Below, in pieces: positions 25,916 through 34,909 of a stretch of DNA of 64,000 nt. The notes under the pieces are model-generated. The model searched no databases. It saw only the letters and a list, made by a program, of their open reading frames with translations, and was not told where the DNA came from. The position numbers and the translations under genes were made by a program. This DNA comes from Methylophilus glucosoxydans (GTDB lineage Bacteria; Pseudomonadota; Gammaproteobacteria; Burkholderiales; Methylophilaceae): contig NZ_JBHTJW010000002.1 of assembly GCF_042676145.1 (NCBI RefSeq), positions 496,001 through 560,000 on the forward strand, read 5' to 3'. The first letter of the stretch is position 1. Every line of letters begins with the position of its first letter.

Positions 25916-26041
25916 TCAACGCTTTTTGCTCAACTCAAGTCTTCGCTTTATATTTCTTTTTCTAAGTATGTATGCACCAGTGATTGCTGCGATGGTTGAT
26001 ATTATTGTTATTACAAGAATAATGTAGGCAAGGGTAAGCAT
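25916..26041 (-). CDS. Predicted 41-aa single-pass membrane peptide
   Basis: ATG to TGA minus-strand ORF of 41 codons, beginning MLTLAYIILVITIISTIAAI. Residues 3-25 form a strong hydrophobic helix, followed by a highly basic tail (LRKRNIKRRLELSKKR), giving an Nout-type or cytoplasmic-tail topology. It starts 15 nt after the stop of the 129-aa gene, so it could be cotranscribed. No clear Shine-Dalgarno is visible and no family is recognised. It might be a toxin-like or accessory membrane peptide; this is only a suggestion. Confidence 0.4.
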   Translation of the reverse strand: MLTLAYIILVITIISTIAAITGAYILRKRNIKRRLELSKKR

Positions 26042-26056
26042 GTTTTAACACCAATG

Positions 26057-26446
26057 TTAAGGACGGTCTTCATGGTCTTTCCTGAGTTCTTCAATCATTG
26101 CTTTACCTTTGTCTGAGAAAATATCATAAAAATCCTCCCATGTTTCAAAGCTAAGCCGCTTAGAAGGTTCCTGAAATACTCCATCATCTAAAGCTTTCAT
26201 TTCTTTAGCCCAACGCTTCATAACTTGTTCACATGACTCTACGCTAATTTGAACGGTAAAAGTTTCATCTTCATTTTTTGTATGGTGTGTATGGTGGGAT
26301 TCGTAGGCATTAGGAAAAATTAAATTATGTTTGTTCTTATCGGTGATTTTGGAAATAAGTGCCTTAAGTTCGACTGCCTCAGCACTGCTCTTAGATAGCT
26401 TTAGCTTGATTTTAGTGATGAGTTTTGTCCAAAGTGTTGAAATCAT
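26057..26446 (-). CDS. Hypothetical protein, 129 aa
   Basis: No family recognised. The N-terminal third is basic and helical, the middle carries a histidine-rich patch (ESHHTHHTKNED), and the C-terminal half is acidic and helical (WEDFYDIFSDKGKAMIEELRKDHED). It lies downstream of the tniQ gene on the same strand, ~80 nt after it, and just upstream of the small membrane ORF. Its position at the end of the transposition operon suggests cargo or an accessory gene. Confidence 0.55.
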   Translation of the reverse strand: MISTLWTKLITKIKLKLSKSSAEAVELKALISKITDKNKHNLIFPNAYESHHTHHTKNEDETFTVQISVESCEQVMKRWAKEMKALDDGVFQEPSKRLSFETWEDFYDIFSDKGKAMIEELRKDHEDRP

Positions 26447-26525
26447 TTCTCACTCTCTGCATGATTATTTATTGAGTTTAGCCCTATTGCCGTGACCTTT
26501 GGATCTACAAGACAAGTGCGTTTCT

Positions 26526-27398
26526 TTAAACCGCATAATCTTTCAAATTTATATTTGGATCTATTGCAGCTATGACCAGCAAATAATTGAAAATATCGAG
26601 ATGACTGTAATGTCTGGTTAGAAAACCTCGCATAGTTCTACTGTCGGAATAATGATTTTCCCTCTTTCGCCAGTAATCAAAGTATTTACATAACCAAACC
26701 GTTGGGTAGGTTTGAGCCAAATATTCGCTTAAATGAATACTCCCATTTCTTTTTGTAGTGTTGATGCTAAGCTCTCCCGCCAGCATCCTCAAATGTGGAG
26801 TAAGAGTGTTTCGGTTCAAATAGATTTCGTTAGTCTGAAAGTCTTCACATAACTCGAAAAATCTTAGCGCGGCAGAGCACTTTAATATTGAGGCATCAAC
26901 GTTTACAGCTGAGATGTAATCATCCGAACGGATCACATTCGGCATGGTTCTGAAATACCGATCCCGGCGCACTTGTATTAAAAGCTCCCTATGCTTTAAA
27001 CAAAACTCTAAACCATGTAGCTGATGTGTCACTCTCCAATAACTGTATCCATGATATTCAACATCTTCTTGACAGCATGATCTACAAAAGTAATTTTCCT
27101 CCTTGAAGAAGGAGGGGGTATTAAAGTATATATACCCTAACTTCGTAGGATTTTTTAATTGATGCTTATGCCTTAGGAGATGAATTAAGCTATGGTGTTT
27201 CAGCAGATACGCCTGAGGCATACGTACTATTTTTGAAATCACATCATTAAAGCCCGAAGGTATCTGGTTATTTTTTGAAGCCTTAACCTCATCATTAACA
27301 TAAAGTAGAAAGTCACTAATTTTTAAACCATTGATTGAACTCAATCTCACCAAGTAACCGTGTATGAGTTCATCAGGTAGTATGGCAGGAACAATCAT
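26526..27398 (-). CDS. tniQ: Short TniQ-family transposition protein
   Basis: TniQ protein of 290 aa. N-terminal TniQ signature PAILPDELIHGYLVRLSS (~4-21), then a zinc ribbon CRSC (C105, C108) paired with CLKH (C133, H136). It lacks the long DNA-binding C-terminus of TnsD. It starts 4 nt inside the end of tnsD (ATGA-type overlap), so it is cotranslated with it. In Tn7 relatives TniQ proteins connect target recognition to TnsC. A second, short TniQ next to TnsD suggests an alternative targeting route. No Cas protein or crRNA accompanies it here. Confidence 0.85.
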   Translation of the reverse strand: MIVPAILPDELIHGYLVRLSSINGLKISDFLLYVNDEVKASKNNQIPSGFNDVISKIVRMPQAYLLKHHSLIHLLRHKHQLKNPTKLGYIYFNTPSFFKEENYFCRSCCQEDVEYHGYSYWRVTHQLHGLEFCLKHRELLIQVRRDRYFRTMPNVIRSDDYISAVNVDASILKCSAALRFFELCEDFQTNEIYLNRNTLTPHLRMLAGELSINTTKRNGSIHLSEYLAQTYPTVWLCKYFDYWRKRENHYSDSRTMRGFLTRHYSHLDIFNYLLVIAAIDPNINLKDYAV

Positions 27399-29137
27399 CC
27401 GCTACCTCCTACTCTCAAGTCGAACTTTTCAATTGAGTTGGTTTGCAGCATCACTAGTTTTTCTGAAATCCACTTTTTTGACAGTGGTAGCCTCTCTAAT
27501 CTCGGTGTGAAGTTCAGCGTTGGAAGGCGGCGAAGAAAGATATTGGGCGTCTGGCGTTCCCAGCTATCTATGATAAATACATCTAGTTGCATCAAGGCGG
27601 AGAGGCATATCTGATCACGCTTAACCCAATCAATACGGTCTTTGCTTGGACTTTTGGTTCTAACTAACCTGCCTTTTGGGAGTAGTGCTAGTTGTGACTT
27701 TAACCATGACAAGTCATGTTTAAGTAGCCATTTATATGAGGTGAGGATCTCACCCCGGATTTCATTGGCACTGTATTCAGGATATTGCTTTCTTACTTCA
27801 CAAAACTGCTGTCTCCTTAATTCAAGCGAATTCTTAAATTTGCTTTCCTGCCAAGCAGTTTTAATGTCGGGTTGGCTGTTTAAAATTCTGTCGATAGAAG
27901 ATTTTGAGAGTTGTGTGAGGGACTGCACCTCGACCAATGGTTTGCCCGCCTCCAGTAGCCTCAACACCTCAGCCACTTTCTCAGAGGTCAGCACTTTGGG
28001 TCGTTTTTTTATTTGGGCCAAGCCGGATTTTTCTAACAACCTCATCAGGGTTTGAATGTCATAGCAATATTGACTGGCTAGGCTTCTAAGCGATGCTCCA
28101 TTGTTGTATTGCTGGGCGATGACAATCAGCCTGTCATCGACTGCATGCAATGAATGTTCTTCTTCACCGCGTATCTGAAGATCCAGTTGGAACTGGCTTT
28201 CCCAAGCATATGTGGCACTGAAGAGTTCCCAATTGCCGAACAGAAATTCAATCAAGAGAATATGCGCTAGCGTTAAATGATGACCCCTTGGTTTTCTGAT
28301 GAGTTTTAGGAAGTGAGGGATATTGTCAGCAAGTAACAAGCGCTGATAAGGGGGGATCTGTTTTAACTGTCTGAAATACTGTTCAAACCTCTCTAAAAAA
28401 TCCTCCACCCTGATGCGTCCAGCCTTGGTCAGTAAACCCTGTTCCCTCAATCCATGTTGATATGTGAAATGCAGTTGCAGAGCATCAAAACCACCAGGTA
28501 ACTGATCAACCAACAAATGGTTTGAGATGTCTGTAATTGCTTTTAACACACTGGCTTTATTCAATGGAGAGATGGCTTGTTCGATTACCGCACGAGAGGG
28601 CACGATGAAAGCATTTTTTTGAAGTCCGACAGACCTGAAGGGAATCGTCCAAAGCCCAGTAGAATGCTTGTGACATAGATGCGCGCTAGGTAGCTGATGT
28701 TCTCGATGCCAATACGAATAGCCCAGGGTATCCATATCTTCATCCCTACACGCCGGGCAGAACTTCAAATCTGAAGAGTCCCTGTAATGGGCTGGCGCAA
28801 TCCCTAGTTTGAATTTAAGGGTTTCAACGGAATCACCCTGCATAACCTGAATGCATTCTCCAGTAAGAGACTGTCGGCGGAAAGCAAGAAAGTATGGCAG
28901 GGAGGTATGTCCGAGTGCGATATCCTCTGGATGACCAAAAGCATAAGACGTTGAACGGCAAAATGCATCGAGGTGTGAGGGGAAATCTAAGCGACAACCG
29001 GCAGAACCATTTTGCATGAGCACCTGACTGAGCCTGTATCCAGATATCGCTCCATTGAGAACCTGCGTTGTGCTCATCCACGAGAAGAAGGTCATGTCTT
29101 TGTGAAGACTGGGAAGTATCAATGAATTCGATTTCAT
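27395..29137 (-). CDS. tnsD: TnsD-like target-site selector (TniQ domain)
   Basis: 580 aa. N-terminal TniQ domain with zinc ribbon CPAC (C127, C130) and CHKH (C155, H158) in the order known for TnsD. A long C-terminal region with several predicted HTH-like segments (SLASQYCYDIQTLMRLLEKS; LTSEKVAEVLRLLEAG) ends in DRIDWVKRDQ, typical of TnsD DNA-binding tails. TnsD proteins bind a conserved chromosomal gene end and recruit TnsC. Because the element sits ~8-14 bp beyond the sodB stop codon, TnsD probably recognises the 3' end of sodB. It overlaps tnsC by 4 nt. Confidence 0.88.
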   Translation of the reverse strand: MKSNSLILPSLHKDMTFFSWMSTTQVLNGAISGYRLSQVLMQNGSAGCRLDFPSHLDAFCRSTSYAFGHPEDIALGHTSLPYFLAFRRQSLTGECIQVMQGDSVETLKFKLGIAPAHYRDSSDLKFCPACRDEDMDTLGYSYWHREHQLPSAHLCHKHSTGLWTIPFRSVGLQKNAFIVPSRAVIEQAISPLNKASVLKAITDISNHLLVDQLPGGFDALQLHFTYQHGLREQGLLTKAGRIRVEDFLERFEQYFRQLKQIPPYQRLLLADNIPHFLKLIRKPRGHHLTLAHILLIEFLFGNWELFSATYAWESQFQLDLQIRGEEEHSLHAVDDRLIVIAQQYNNGASLRSLASQYCYDIQTLMRLLEKSGLAQIKKRPKVLTSEKVAEVLRLLEAGKPLVEVQSLTQLSKSSIDRILNSQPDIKTAWQESKFKNSLELRRQQFCEVRKQYPEYSANEIRGEILTSYKWLLKHDLSWLKSQLALLPKGRLVRTKSPSKDRIDWVKRDQICLSALMQLDVFIIDSWERQTPNIFLRRLPTLNFTPRLERLPLSKKWISEKLVMLQTNSIEKFDLRVGGSG

Positions 29138-30585
29138 GACTCTGCCGCGTCCTTGAGCTTCATCAGCTGGTTCAGGTTATTCTGGACATGTCCTTCACGG
29201 CGCATATCATCGGGCGATAGCGTACGCTTCAAATGGGCTGCATGCGCCTGAGTCGTCTTCTTACGCGTCTCCTGACTTTTGAATTTAGATTGTTCACTGA
29301 GGGTTCTAGGCGGCTTCTTTTTAGTCGTTGGGGGTTCAACTGCTGTTATCGTATCTATGTGCGAGTCTGATGGCATCAGGCTCGGTTGCCAGTGACGCCT
29401 GTAAAAATTCGAATCTACATCCGGATACAGCGTTAAAAGATCAGCATTCTTGAAATGGAAGCCATTGACGAAATTCCTGATGGAGTCGTAGTGAATGCTG
29501 TTGAAGACCGCCTCTATATCTTCTGGGGCTACCATTGGCTTTGCCGTAATCAAGCAGTGCGATTGGGCTTGGGTCCAGAGTGAGTGCGCAAGTCGGGCCA
29601 CACCCCCACTGCAGCGATAGAGCATTTCAGAGCAAGCAGCAGGATTTGCTACCGGTTCGTCTAGAAGATAGAACCTCATGACACCCCGGTCACACATTGC
29701 GTTCCAGTCAGCTTCCCAGCCAGGTTCGTCTAACGCGCCTATCGGATGCGCATGTATCGGGTTGGTTATCAATAACCTGGTGATGTCCTGCGAGTAAGAA
29801 ACCCAATCCATGGCGCGTTCATTTCCAGTGAGCACTATCGGAATTCCGCTATTGATTAATGACAGCAAGAAGGTTTGCATCAAATCAGCGCTACTGTTTT
29901 TAACCAGATTTCTTAGCTGAATTTCATCGATGAAGATAATCCCGGTAAAGTGTGCGAGTAGGCGTTGTATGGTGGCGACTGCAAGCGTTTCGACAGTTTT
30001 GTGTGCGCGTGGAAGAGTGGTGCCATAGTCTGTACCAAGCAGGCTATCCAGCTTCATCAATATGGCCGTAAGGAAGCCTTTTCTACTGCCGTCATGAGAC
30101 ATATCAACATGAAAATACACCAGTTGCTTGATACTTACCCAACCCGCCGCATCATTTCTACCATGTTCAATGACCTGCTGGAAACAATTGGAAAAATGTT
30201 GATATGTGACTGTTTTTCCTGTGCCGGCAGGCCCCTTGAACACATTGGCTGAAATACCAGTCAAAAGAGGCTTTTCGAATGGCTTGTCTCTGTTAGGGTC
30301 TGCATTGAGCGCTTCCCAGTACAGTCGGCGATTTTCTGCTCGCAACGGGTTACGGTTGCTCAAACTACCTACCATCATTGAATACCAAGTCAGGGCAGCC
30401 ATCAGAGTTTGCGTGGTAGGTTTGAGCATGACTTGAGGCGTTGCCAGGAGTATCTTTTTTTGCATGAAATTCAATTTGGAAACATCCACATCCTTCAATG
30501 GATTATGGGTCAGTGCCGCATGGAGATCTTTCGGATCATTGAACATGGGCACAAGGTCCAATAGCGGATTAGGTTCACCAAACAT
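29134..30585 (-). CDS. tnsC: TnsC-like AAA+ transposition regulator
   Basis: AAA+ ATPase of 483 aa that links target selection to the transposase. Walker A GPAGTGKT (118-125), Walker B IIFIDEIQL (D220, E221) and sensor-type NSGIPIVLTGNE follow in order. The C-terminal ~90 residues are basic and low in complexity (KKKPPRTLSEQSKFKSQETR), consistent with contact to DNA or TnsB/TnsA. It shares the stop/start region with tnsB (adjacent at 30585) and overlaps tnsD by 4 nt, so tnsBCD are translationally coupled. Confidence 0.92.
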   Translation of the reverse strand: MFGEPNPLLDLVPMFNDPKDLHAALTHNPLKDVDVSKLNFMQKKILLATPQVMLKPTTQTLMAALTWYSMMVGSLSNRNPLRAENRRLYWEALNADPNRDKPFEKPLLTGISANVFKGPAGTGKTVTYQHFSNCFQQVIEHGRNDAAGWVSIKQLVYFHVDMSHDGSRKGFLTAILMKLDSLLGTDYGTTLPRAHKTVETLAVATIQRLLAHFTGIIFIDEIQLRNLVKNSSADLMQTFLLSLINSGIPIVLTGNERAMDWVSYSQDITRLLITNPIHAHPIGALDEPGWEADWNAMCDRGVMRFYLLDEPVANPAACSEMLYRCSGGVARLAHSLWTQAQSHCLITAKPMVAPEDIEAVFNSIHYDSIRNFVNGFHFKNADLLTLYPDVDSNFYRRHWQPSLMPSDSHIDTITAVEPPTTKKKPPRTLSEQSKFKSQETRKKTTQAHAAHLKRTLSPDDMRREGHVQNNLNQLMKLKDAAES

Positions 30586-32957
30586 TAATCATCCTCCGCA
30601 ATAATGGCATTAAGGAGGTTGCGCATCTTACGACTGGAAAAATCCCTATCCAACCGCTGTGACGGATTCAACACAGGTGGTGTCTGATTAATCAGAGGTG
30701 GTTGATTGGCAACCACCTCTGGCAAAGGCATAGTTTCTGGAGCAACATCTGCTAGTGCTTCGACAGGGATCACTATGCCATGCTTCAGCAACGGCCTTTC
30801 CTTTTGTCGATTTTCATTCCTACCCTTGGCAATTTGTGATTTAGATAAAGGGGGATTGACCGCTATATCCGCCTGATAAGCTTTCTTGGCATTGTTGCCG
30901 GTTACCTCAATACGATGATCCAACACAGTGACCAGTTGCTCATTGTCCTCGTCTTCAAAGTGATGTCGCACTGCGTCCTGATTTTGCATATCCATGTGAT
31001 CATCCAGCGTGTATTCCTTGAAGTCTTCCTCCCAAGCGACCTGATACAGCGTGTATGTCTTACCCGTTTGTACATCCAGGTAAAAAATCTTGTCCAGGCA
31101 ATAAGGGTTGTGAAAGAAGGTGGCGTCGAAGTTTTCGGGCGAACCTTTCCTGGCCGTTTTGGCGCGCGTGAATTTCTCCACCATGATCGGGTCATTTGAT
31201 ACAAAACGTAAGGATCCAATAAACTCTCTTCGATTGGCCTTAGGGTTATGAAGTTTTACGCCCTTGGCTGTAAATGTGCCTTTAATCGGCATTGAGAACT
31301 TGATGACAAAGTCATCAAAATGGATGCCATTACTGTTAAATCTGCCTTGTCGCATGGCTAGGCGTGTCAGGTTCAACCGGCTCAACTTCAATCCCTTATC
31401 CAGTATTTCCTGCCGCATATTCAAACTTGGGGTGATATGGGTCAACGATTTGGTGTTATGAACATGTATTGCACGTGCAATGTCCCTGATCCCCTCAATG
31501 ATTGTAATGCGCGCTTCTAACTCAGGCTTTATATCCCCTCGATCCGTTTTTTTGCCACGTGTAGTGCCTGGTTCCTTGTGGTCTACTGATCTGTGTAACG
31601 AGTGATGGGCAGTCTCCACTATAGAGTTTAAGTCGGATCTTGCAACCGGTACATATCTCATACCACCATTAAGTGCGGTGATTGAGTCTATAATTTCCAT
31701 TGTTCTGGCTTCGGTGTTATCTGCATTGAACGTGTCAAATTTCAACCCAAGCCAATCTTCAGAAGGAATTTCATCTTCAAGTCCCAACCACTTCAGCCAG
31801 TCTGACTTCTCTGAACCGGCATGCAAAATAGCAAGTTTGACAGTCTCCGTACTAGAAGCCTCAGTACCCATGTAGAAACCTGCAATGTAGCCATACAAGC
31901 TGTCTACAACGAGTATCCTGTTCATCAAGCCAATCCGCGTCTGTCGATTCAACATAGAAACAAAATGCACATCAGTGGATGTCGAGTCGATAGAGGCAAC
32001 TTGTCCGACAGCGACGATGCCATCTTGAGCCGTACCAAGTAAAGCGCGGTCAAACCGAGCCAATTGTTGTGAATTCAAATGCCTTGTCATTAAGTTCAGG
32101 CCACTATATTTTTGCCCCCATCTTTCGAATTGAGACTTTGTAGGTCGCAAGAATTTTGGATAGAGTTCAGGTGTCACCTGTCCATTAGGTGACTGGACCG
32201 GGGTTGAATAAAAGTGACGCCACATATCACTCAATGCCTTATTTATAGAGTTCTTGCCATGGGCATAGTGTTTCATGCAATAGCCACAAATCTCTTTGTC
32301 TCTTTGCGTCATGACGAAGCCTTCAACACCTTTGATGCCATTTTTTGTAGGGGAATTGCGTGCGCCAGATTTCTTTGTTTGCTTTTTCTCCTTACCTCTA
32401 CCGCCTCTTTGACTGAAGTATGGTGTCAGGGCATTGGGGGTACTGCCCTCGGCAAAAAATTGGTAAATGAGCTGAACAACGGCTGCTTTAGCTTGCTTTT
32501 GATTTTGTGTTTTGCCATGCTTGGTGAGGTAATTCGCTACAATCTCATTCCTCAGTTGAGGGTCTAGCAGTACAGAGTAGTCCATCCCTTCAGGGACTAA
32601 CGCGTTGAGAATAACCAGTCTCTCCCGTCTGGCAACGACCGCAGGGCATGGACTACTACCATATTTCCTATCCAGCTCCTCATCAGACAAAAGAACATCA
32701 GCTCGGCTTTTAATTCCAAGATGGTGAAGAGCAATGTTGTTCTGATCAATTTCATCATTTATTGCTGCTACGGTAATTATTATTGGTTGCAAGTAGTAAT
32801 TACGGTTATGTCTCTGCTGTGGGGTTGCCTGGATACAAATCACAGTCCCAGATTCGAGATTAAGCATTAATATGCGCATTAGCCCCTTGATGAGCTTACT
32901 CGACTGATTAACGGGGCTGATCGCCATGCCAGGAAAGATATTGTGTTTATTCTTCAC
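30585..32957 (-). CDS. tnsB: TnsB-like DDE transposase
   Basis: 790-aa transposase that binds the end repeats and performs 3'-end cleavage and joining. An N-terminal HTH-rich DNA-binding part (~130-290) precedes the rve/RNase-H core: first D in VASIDSTSTD (~322), second D in LKFDTFNAD (~407), E in SDLNSIVETAH (~446). A beta-barrel-like region and a charged C-terminal tail follow, the tail being expected to meet TnsC. It overlaps the tnsA end by 11 nt. The substrate sites are presumably the TACGTA-core repeats at both ends of the element. Confidence 0.92.
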   Translation of the reverse strand: MKNKHNIFPGMAISPVNQSSKLIKGLMRILMLNLESGTVICIQATPQQRHNRNYYLQPIIITVAAINDEIDQNNIALHHLGIKSRADVLLSDEELDRKYGSSPCPAVVARRERLVILNALVPEGMDYSVLLDPQLRNEIVANYLTKHGKTQNQKQAKAAVVQLIYQFFAEGSTPNALTPYFSQRGGRGKEKKQTKKSGARNSPTKNGIKGVEGFVMTQRDKEICGYCMKHYAHGKNSINKALSDMWRHFYSTPVQSPNGQVTPELYPKFLRPTKSQFERWGQKYSGLNLMTRHLNSQQLARFDRALLGTAQDGIVAVGQVASIDSTSTDVHFVSMLNRQTRIGLMNRILVVDSLYGYIAGFYMGTEASSTETVKLAILHAGSEKSDWLKWLGLEDEIPSEDWLGLKFDTFNADNTEARTMEIIDSITALNGGMRYVPVARSDLNSIVETAHHSLHRSVDHKEPGTTRGKKTDRGDIKPELEARITIIEGIRDIARAIHVHNTKSLTHITPSLNMRQEILDKGLKLSRLNLTRLAMRQGRFNSNGIHFDDFVIKFSMPIKGTFTAKGVKLHNPKANRREFIGSLRFVSNDPIMVEKFTRAKTARKGSPENFDATFFHNPYCLDKIFYLDVQTGKTYTLYQVAWEEDFKEYTLDDHMDMQNQDAVRHHFEDEDNEQLVTVLDHRIEVTGNNAKKAYQADIAVNPPLSKSQIAKGRNENRQKERPLLKHGIVIPVEALADVAPETMPLPEVVANQPPLINQTPPVLNPSQRLDRDFSSRKMRNLLNAIIAEDD

Positions 32958-33873
32958 CGTGATGGCCCTCCAGAATTCTACGAATCTTGGCTATCAATTC
33001 TCGGCCACCAGCTTTAGGTATACGTCTGGCTACCAGGGTTTCCGCAAGATTGACGTCTATGACTTGATGCCAGAGAAGATGATTTTGGATTAGAGTGCTG
33101 GTATCTTGATTGCACTTGTAGTCTTGCTGGAGCACGAGTTGGGTGAACTCAATGGCCTCATCCTGTAGCTTGTGAGCATGCTTATCAAGAAATGCCTGCA
33201 TGATCCTGTTGGCGGGATGATGAACAGGAATCACTGCACTGCCACGAAAATTGTCCAGATTGGCGAATAATGCTTTGGGAAAAGCGTCATCGTCGCCCCA
33301 GATATAATGCATGCCAATAACTTTGCAGTAATTGCGCTCAATTTCCAGTTTTTCACTCACTCTACTTAATGAAATCCCCTGATCTGTGCTGACCTGACTG
33401 ACAGGTTTAACAGAGATCATTGCACTCGACTTAAGCGGATCTTTCACCCAGGGCAGATGTAGGCACATGTCCATGCTCCAGATGAAGGGGATGTTTGTCC
33501 CCGGATATACGCCAGGAGTGATCCCTATCACTTCGCATATGTTATTTGTGCCCATGGCATGGGGAAGAAAGCGATCTATGGCAACGTTTCGACCACACTC
33601 TGGATGCGGATGGTCCCACGGCCAAATCGGAAATTGCTCCCGTATTTCCGCGCCAGCCCATGCAAATGCAAGTGCCAAATTGTATTCACTCAAACTTAGG
33701 AAATGCGATGCTCTTGACAATGGTGGAATGGACTTCGTGCACTGCGTAGATACTTTCGAAGTATTCCATCGCTCCAGTTTGATCCATGGCCGATAATCAT
33801 TTCCAAAGCCTGTTCCTTCTTTGTCCGCAATCTTTTTCGCCAAATAGTCCCATTTAATTTTTGGTCTAGGCAT
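32947..33873 (-). CDS. tnsA: TnsA-like endonuclease
   Basis: 308-aa endonuclease that makes the 5'-end cuts, allowing cut-and-paste transposition. The catalytic layout resembles Tn7 TnsA: glutamate in SLSEYNLALAF (E63), aspartate in WSMDMCLHL (D135) and lysine in MISVKPVSQ (K156, Q160 nearby). The C-terminal part is a winged-helix-like segment with SLSRVSEKLEIERNYCKVIG. It is the first gene of the tnsABCD-tniQ operon, transcribed away from the sodB-side end. A separate TnsA indicates non-replicative movement. Confidence 0.9.
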   Translation of the reverse strand: MPRPKIKWDYLAKKIADKEGTGFGNDYRPWIKLERWNTSKVSTQCTKSIPPLSRASHFLSLSEYNLALAFAWAGAEIREQFPIWPWDHPHPECGRNVAIDRFLPHAMGTNNICEVIGITPGVYPGTNIPFIWSMDMCLHLPWVKDPLKSSAMISVKPVSQVSTDQGISLSRVSEKLEIERNYCKVIGMHYIWGDDDAFPKALFANLDNFRGSAVIPVHHPANRIMQAFLDKHAHKLQDEAIEFTQLVLQQDYKCNQDTSTLIQNHLLWHQVIDVNLAETLVARRIPKAGGRELIAKIRRILEGHHGEE

Positions 33874-34098
33874 AGCGCTCCCCTGATATCCCTCTCAAAG
33901 CTATTAAAAACTTTTCCAGAGTGATCAAAGAGAAGCAGTGGGCTTCAATATTCATCATCGTCAAATCTCGGCCAAGGCGCATCGCTCATGGCATTACAGG
34001 ATATTTATTGTTTTTTATGGAGATAGAAATGCTGGCAAAACTTAACCATCAGACGTGTAAAAACGGCTGTTCTATCGATTGATGAGTGTGGGATGGGC
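33874..34098. other. Upstream region of tnsA, no gene seen
   Basis: About 225 bp between tnsA and the predicted plus-strand promoter at 34099. It should hold the tnsA promoter on the minus strand, but no clear -35/-10 pair stands out. Only very short ORFs occur. Confidence 0.5.
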
Positions 34099-34190
34099 TT
34101 GACGGCTGATCGGAAAACTAAGATACTGGCTTTGCACGGCGACAGATATCTGTTCCCAAAAAGGCGGGCCTCCCAAGGGTTCGCCTTTTT
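34099..34190 (+). ncRNA. Candidate small RNA with its own promoter and terminator
   Basis: TTGACG (34099-34104), 17-bp spacer, GATACT (34122-34127) form a good sigma-70 promoter on the plus strand. About 30 bp downstream is a hairpin AAAAAGGCG...CGCCTTTTT (34158-34190). The predicted transcript, ~34134-34190 (~57 nt), also contains the palindrome ACAGATATCTGT. It carries no ORF. It would run antisense to the 3' untranslated end of the XRE gene. Expression is not shown. Confidence 0.35.
34158..34190. terminator. Bidirectional rho-independent terminator after XRE gene
   Basis: AAAAAGGCG and CGCCTTTTT arms with a GC-rich loop; A-tract on one side and T-tract on the other, so it works in both directions. 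It ends the XRE gene on the minus strand and the candidate small RNA on the plus strand. Confidence 0.75.
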
Positions 34191-34569
34191 ACATTTTGTG
34201 TTCCTCCCACTGTGTCTTGGCTGAGATGTTCAAAGTGAGACTGATAATGGCAAGCTCATCTTGTGTCATTCTCGGGAGGTATTCAGCAAACCTGAGTAAC
34301 GCTTCTCTTTTTTTAAGGTCAATTTGCCGGGGAATTTTCAGGACCTCTCTAGAGCGGTCAGCGGCCTCACGTATCATCTGGGCTTCTTCTATACTCAAGC
34401 CTAGTTTTTTTACCAGGTGATTAATACCCTTAGTTTGTGGCGGTGGTCTATATCCTGTTTCCAGTGAACTTAGGTAACTCGGTTCCCACCCAATAATTTC
34501 GGCGCACTTTCTTTGCTTCAAATCTCTGCTTGAGCGTATTTCTTTAAGGGCGATGGAGAACGGAGTCAT
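34189..34569 (-). CDS. XRE-family transcriptional regulator
   Basis: 126-aa protein with an N-terminal Cro/CI helix-turn-helix (FSIALKEIRSSRDLKQRKCA and then EPSYLSSLETGYRPP, ~4-44). The C-terminal half is helical with no recognised sensor. Its likely operator, AATCG-N7-CGATT, lies 11 nt upstream of the ATG. The gene follows the seven-gene cargo operon on the same strand after ~340 nt and precedes tnsA, so it may regulate itself, the operon, or transposition. Confidence 0.85.
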   Translation of the reverse strand: MTPFSIALKEIRSSRDLKQRKCAEIIGWEPSYLSSLETGYRPPPQTKGINHLVKKLGLSIEEAQMIREAADRSREVLKIPRQIDLKKREALLRFAEYLPRMTQDELAIISLTLNISAKTQWEEHKM

Positions 34570-34580
34570 AAAAAAATACT

Positions 34581-34597
34581 AATCGAAATAACCGATT
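34581..34597. promoter_or_regulatory. Putative operator of XRE regulator
   Basis: Inverted repeat AATCG-aaataac-CGATT just upstream of the XRE start. A TAGTAT -10-like and TTTTCT -35-like pair on the minus strand bracket it, which fits autorepression. Confidence 0.4.
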
Positions 34598-34909
34598 TAG
34601 AAAACACCTGGCCGGGCTAACATTTACTTAGAATCAGTTAAATTTTCGACAAAAAATGACTGATTTTTTCAGCCAAATTTTGCTCAAATTTCAATCCCAT
34701 TTTTTCATTGATAGTCAAAGAAATTTGGGGAGATTTTTTCAGTCATTTATGGGGTCTGAAAATGGCAATTTTGGGAAGCAAAATCATCTTCCGTAATACA
34801 CGTGGAATTTAATTTGTTTTACATTTCACAAGCATGATGCATGTGGTAAAACATGCAGTTGCAGTGGTGGCAATTACTCTGGCATGCATTCTTGGCGCAG
34901 ATGCCTTTT
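34598..34909. other. AT-rich intergenic region with a repeated 11-mer
   Basis: About 310 bp between the XRE gene and the 240-aa gene. GATTTTTTCAG occurs at 34662-34672 and again at 34732-34742, 70 bp apart. No gene or RNA structure was recognised; it may hold the XRE promoter region and the 3' end of the cargo operon transcript. Confidence 0.4.
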
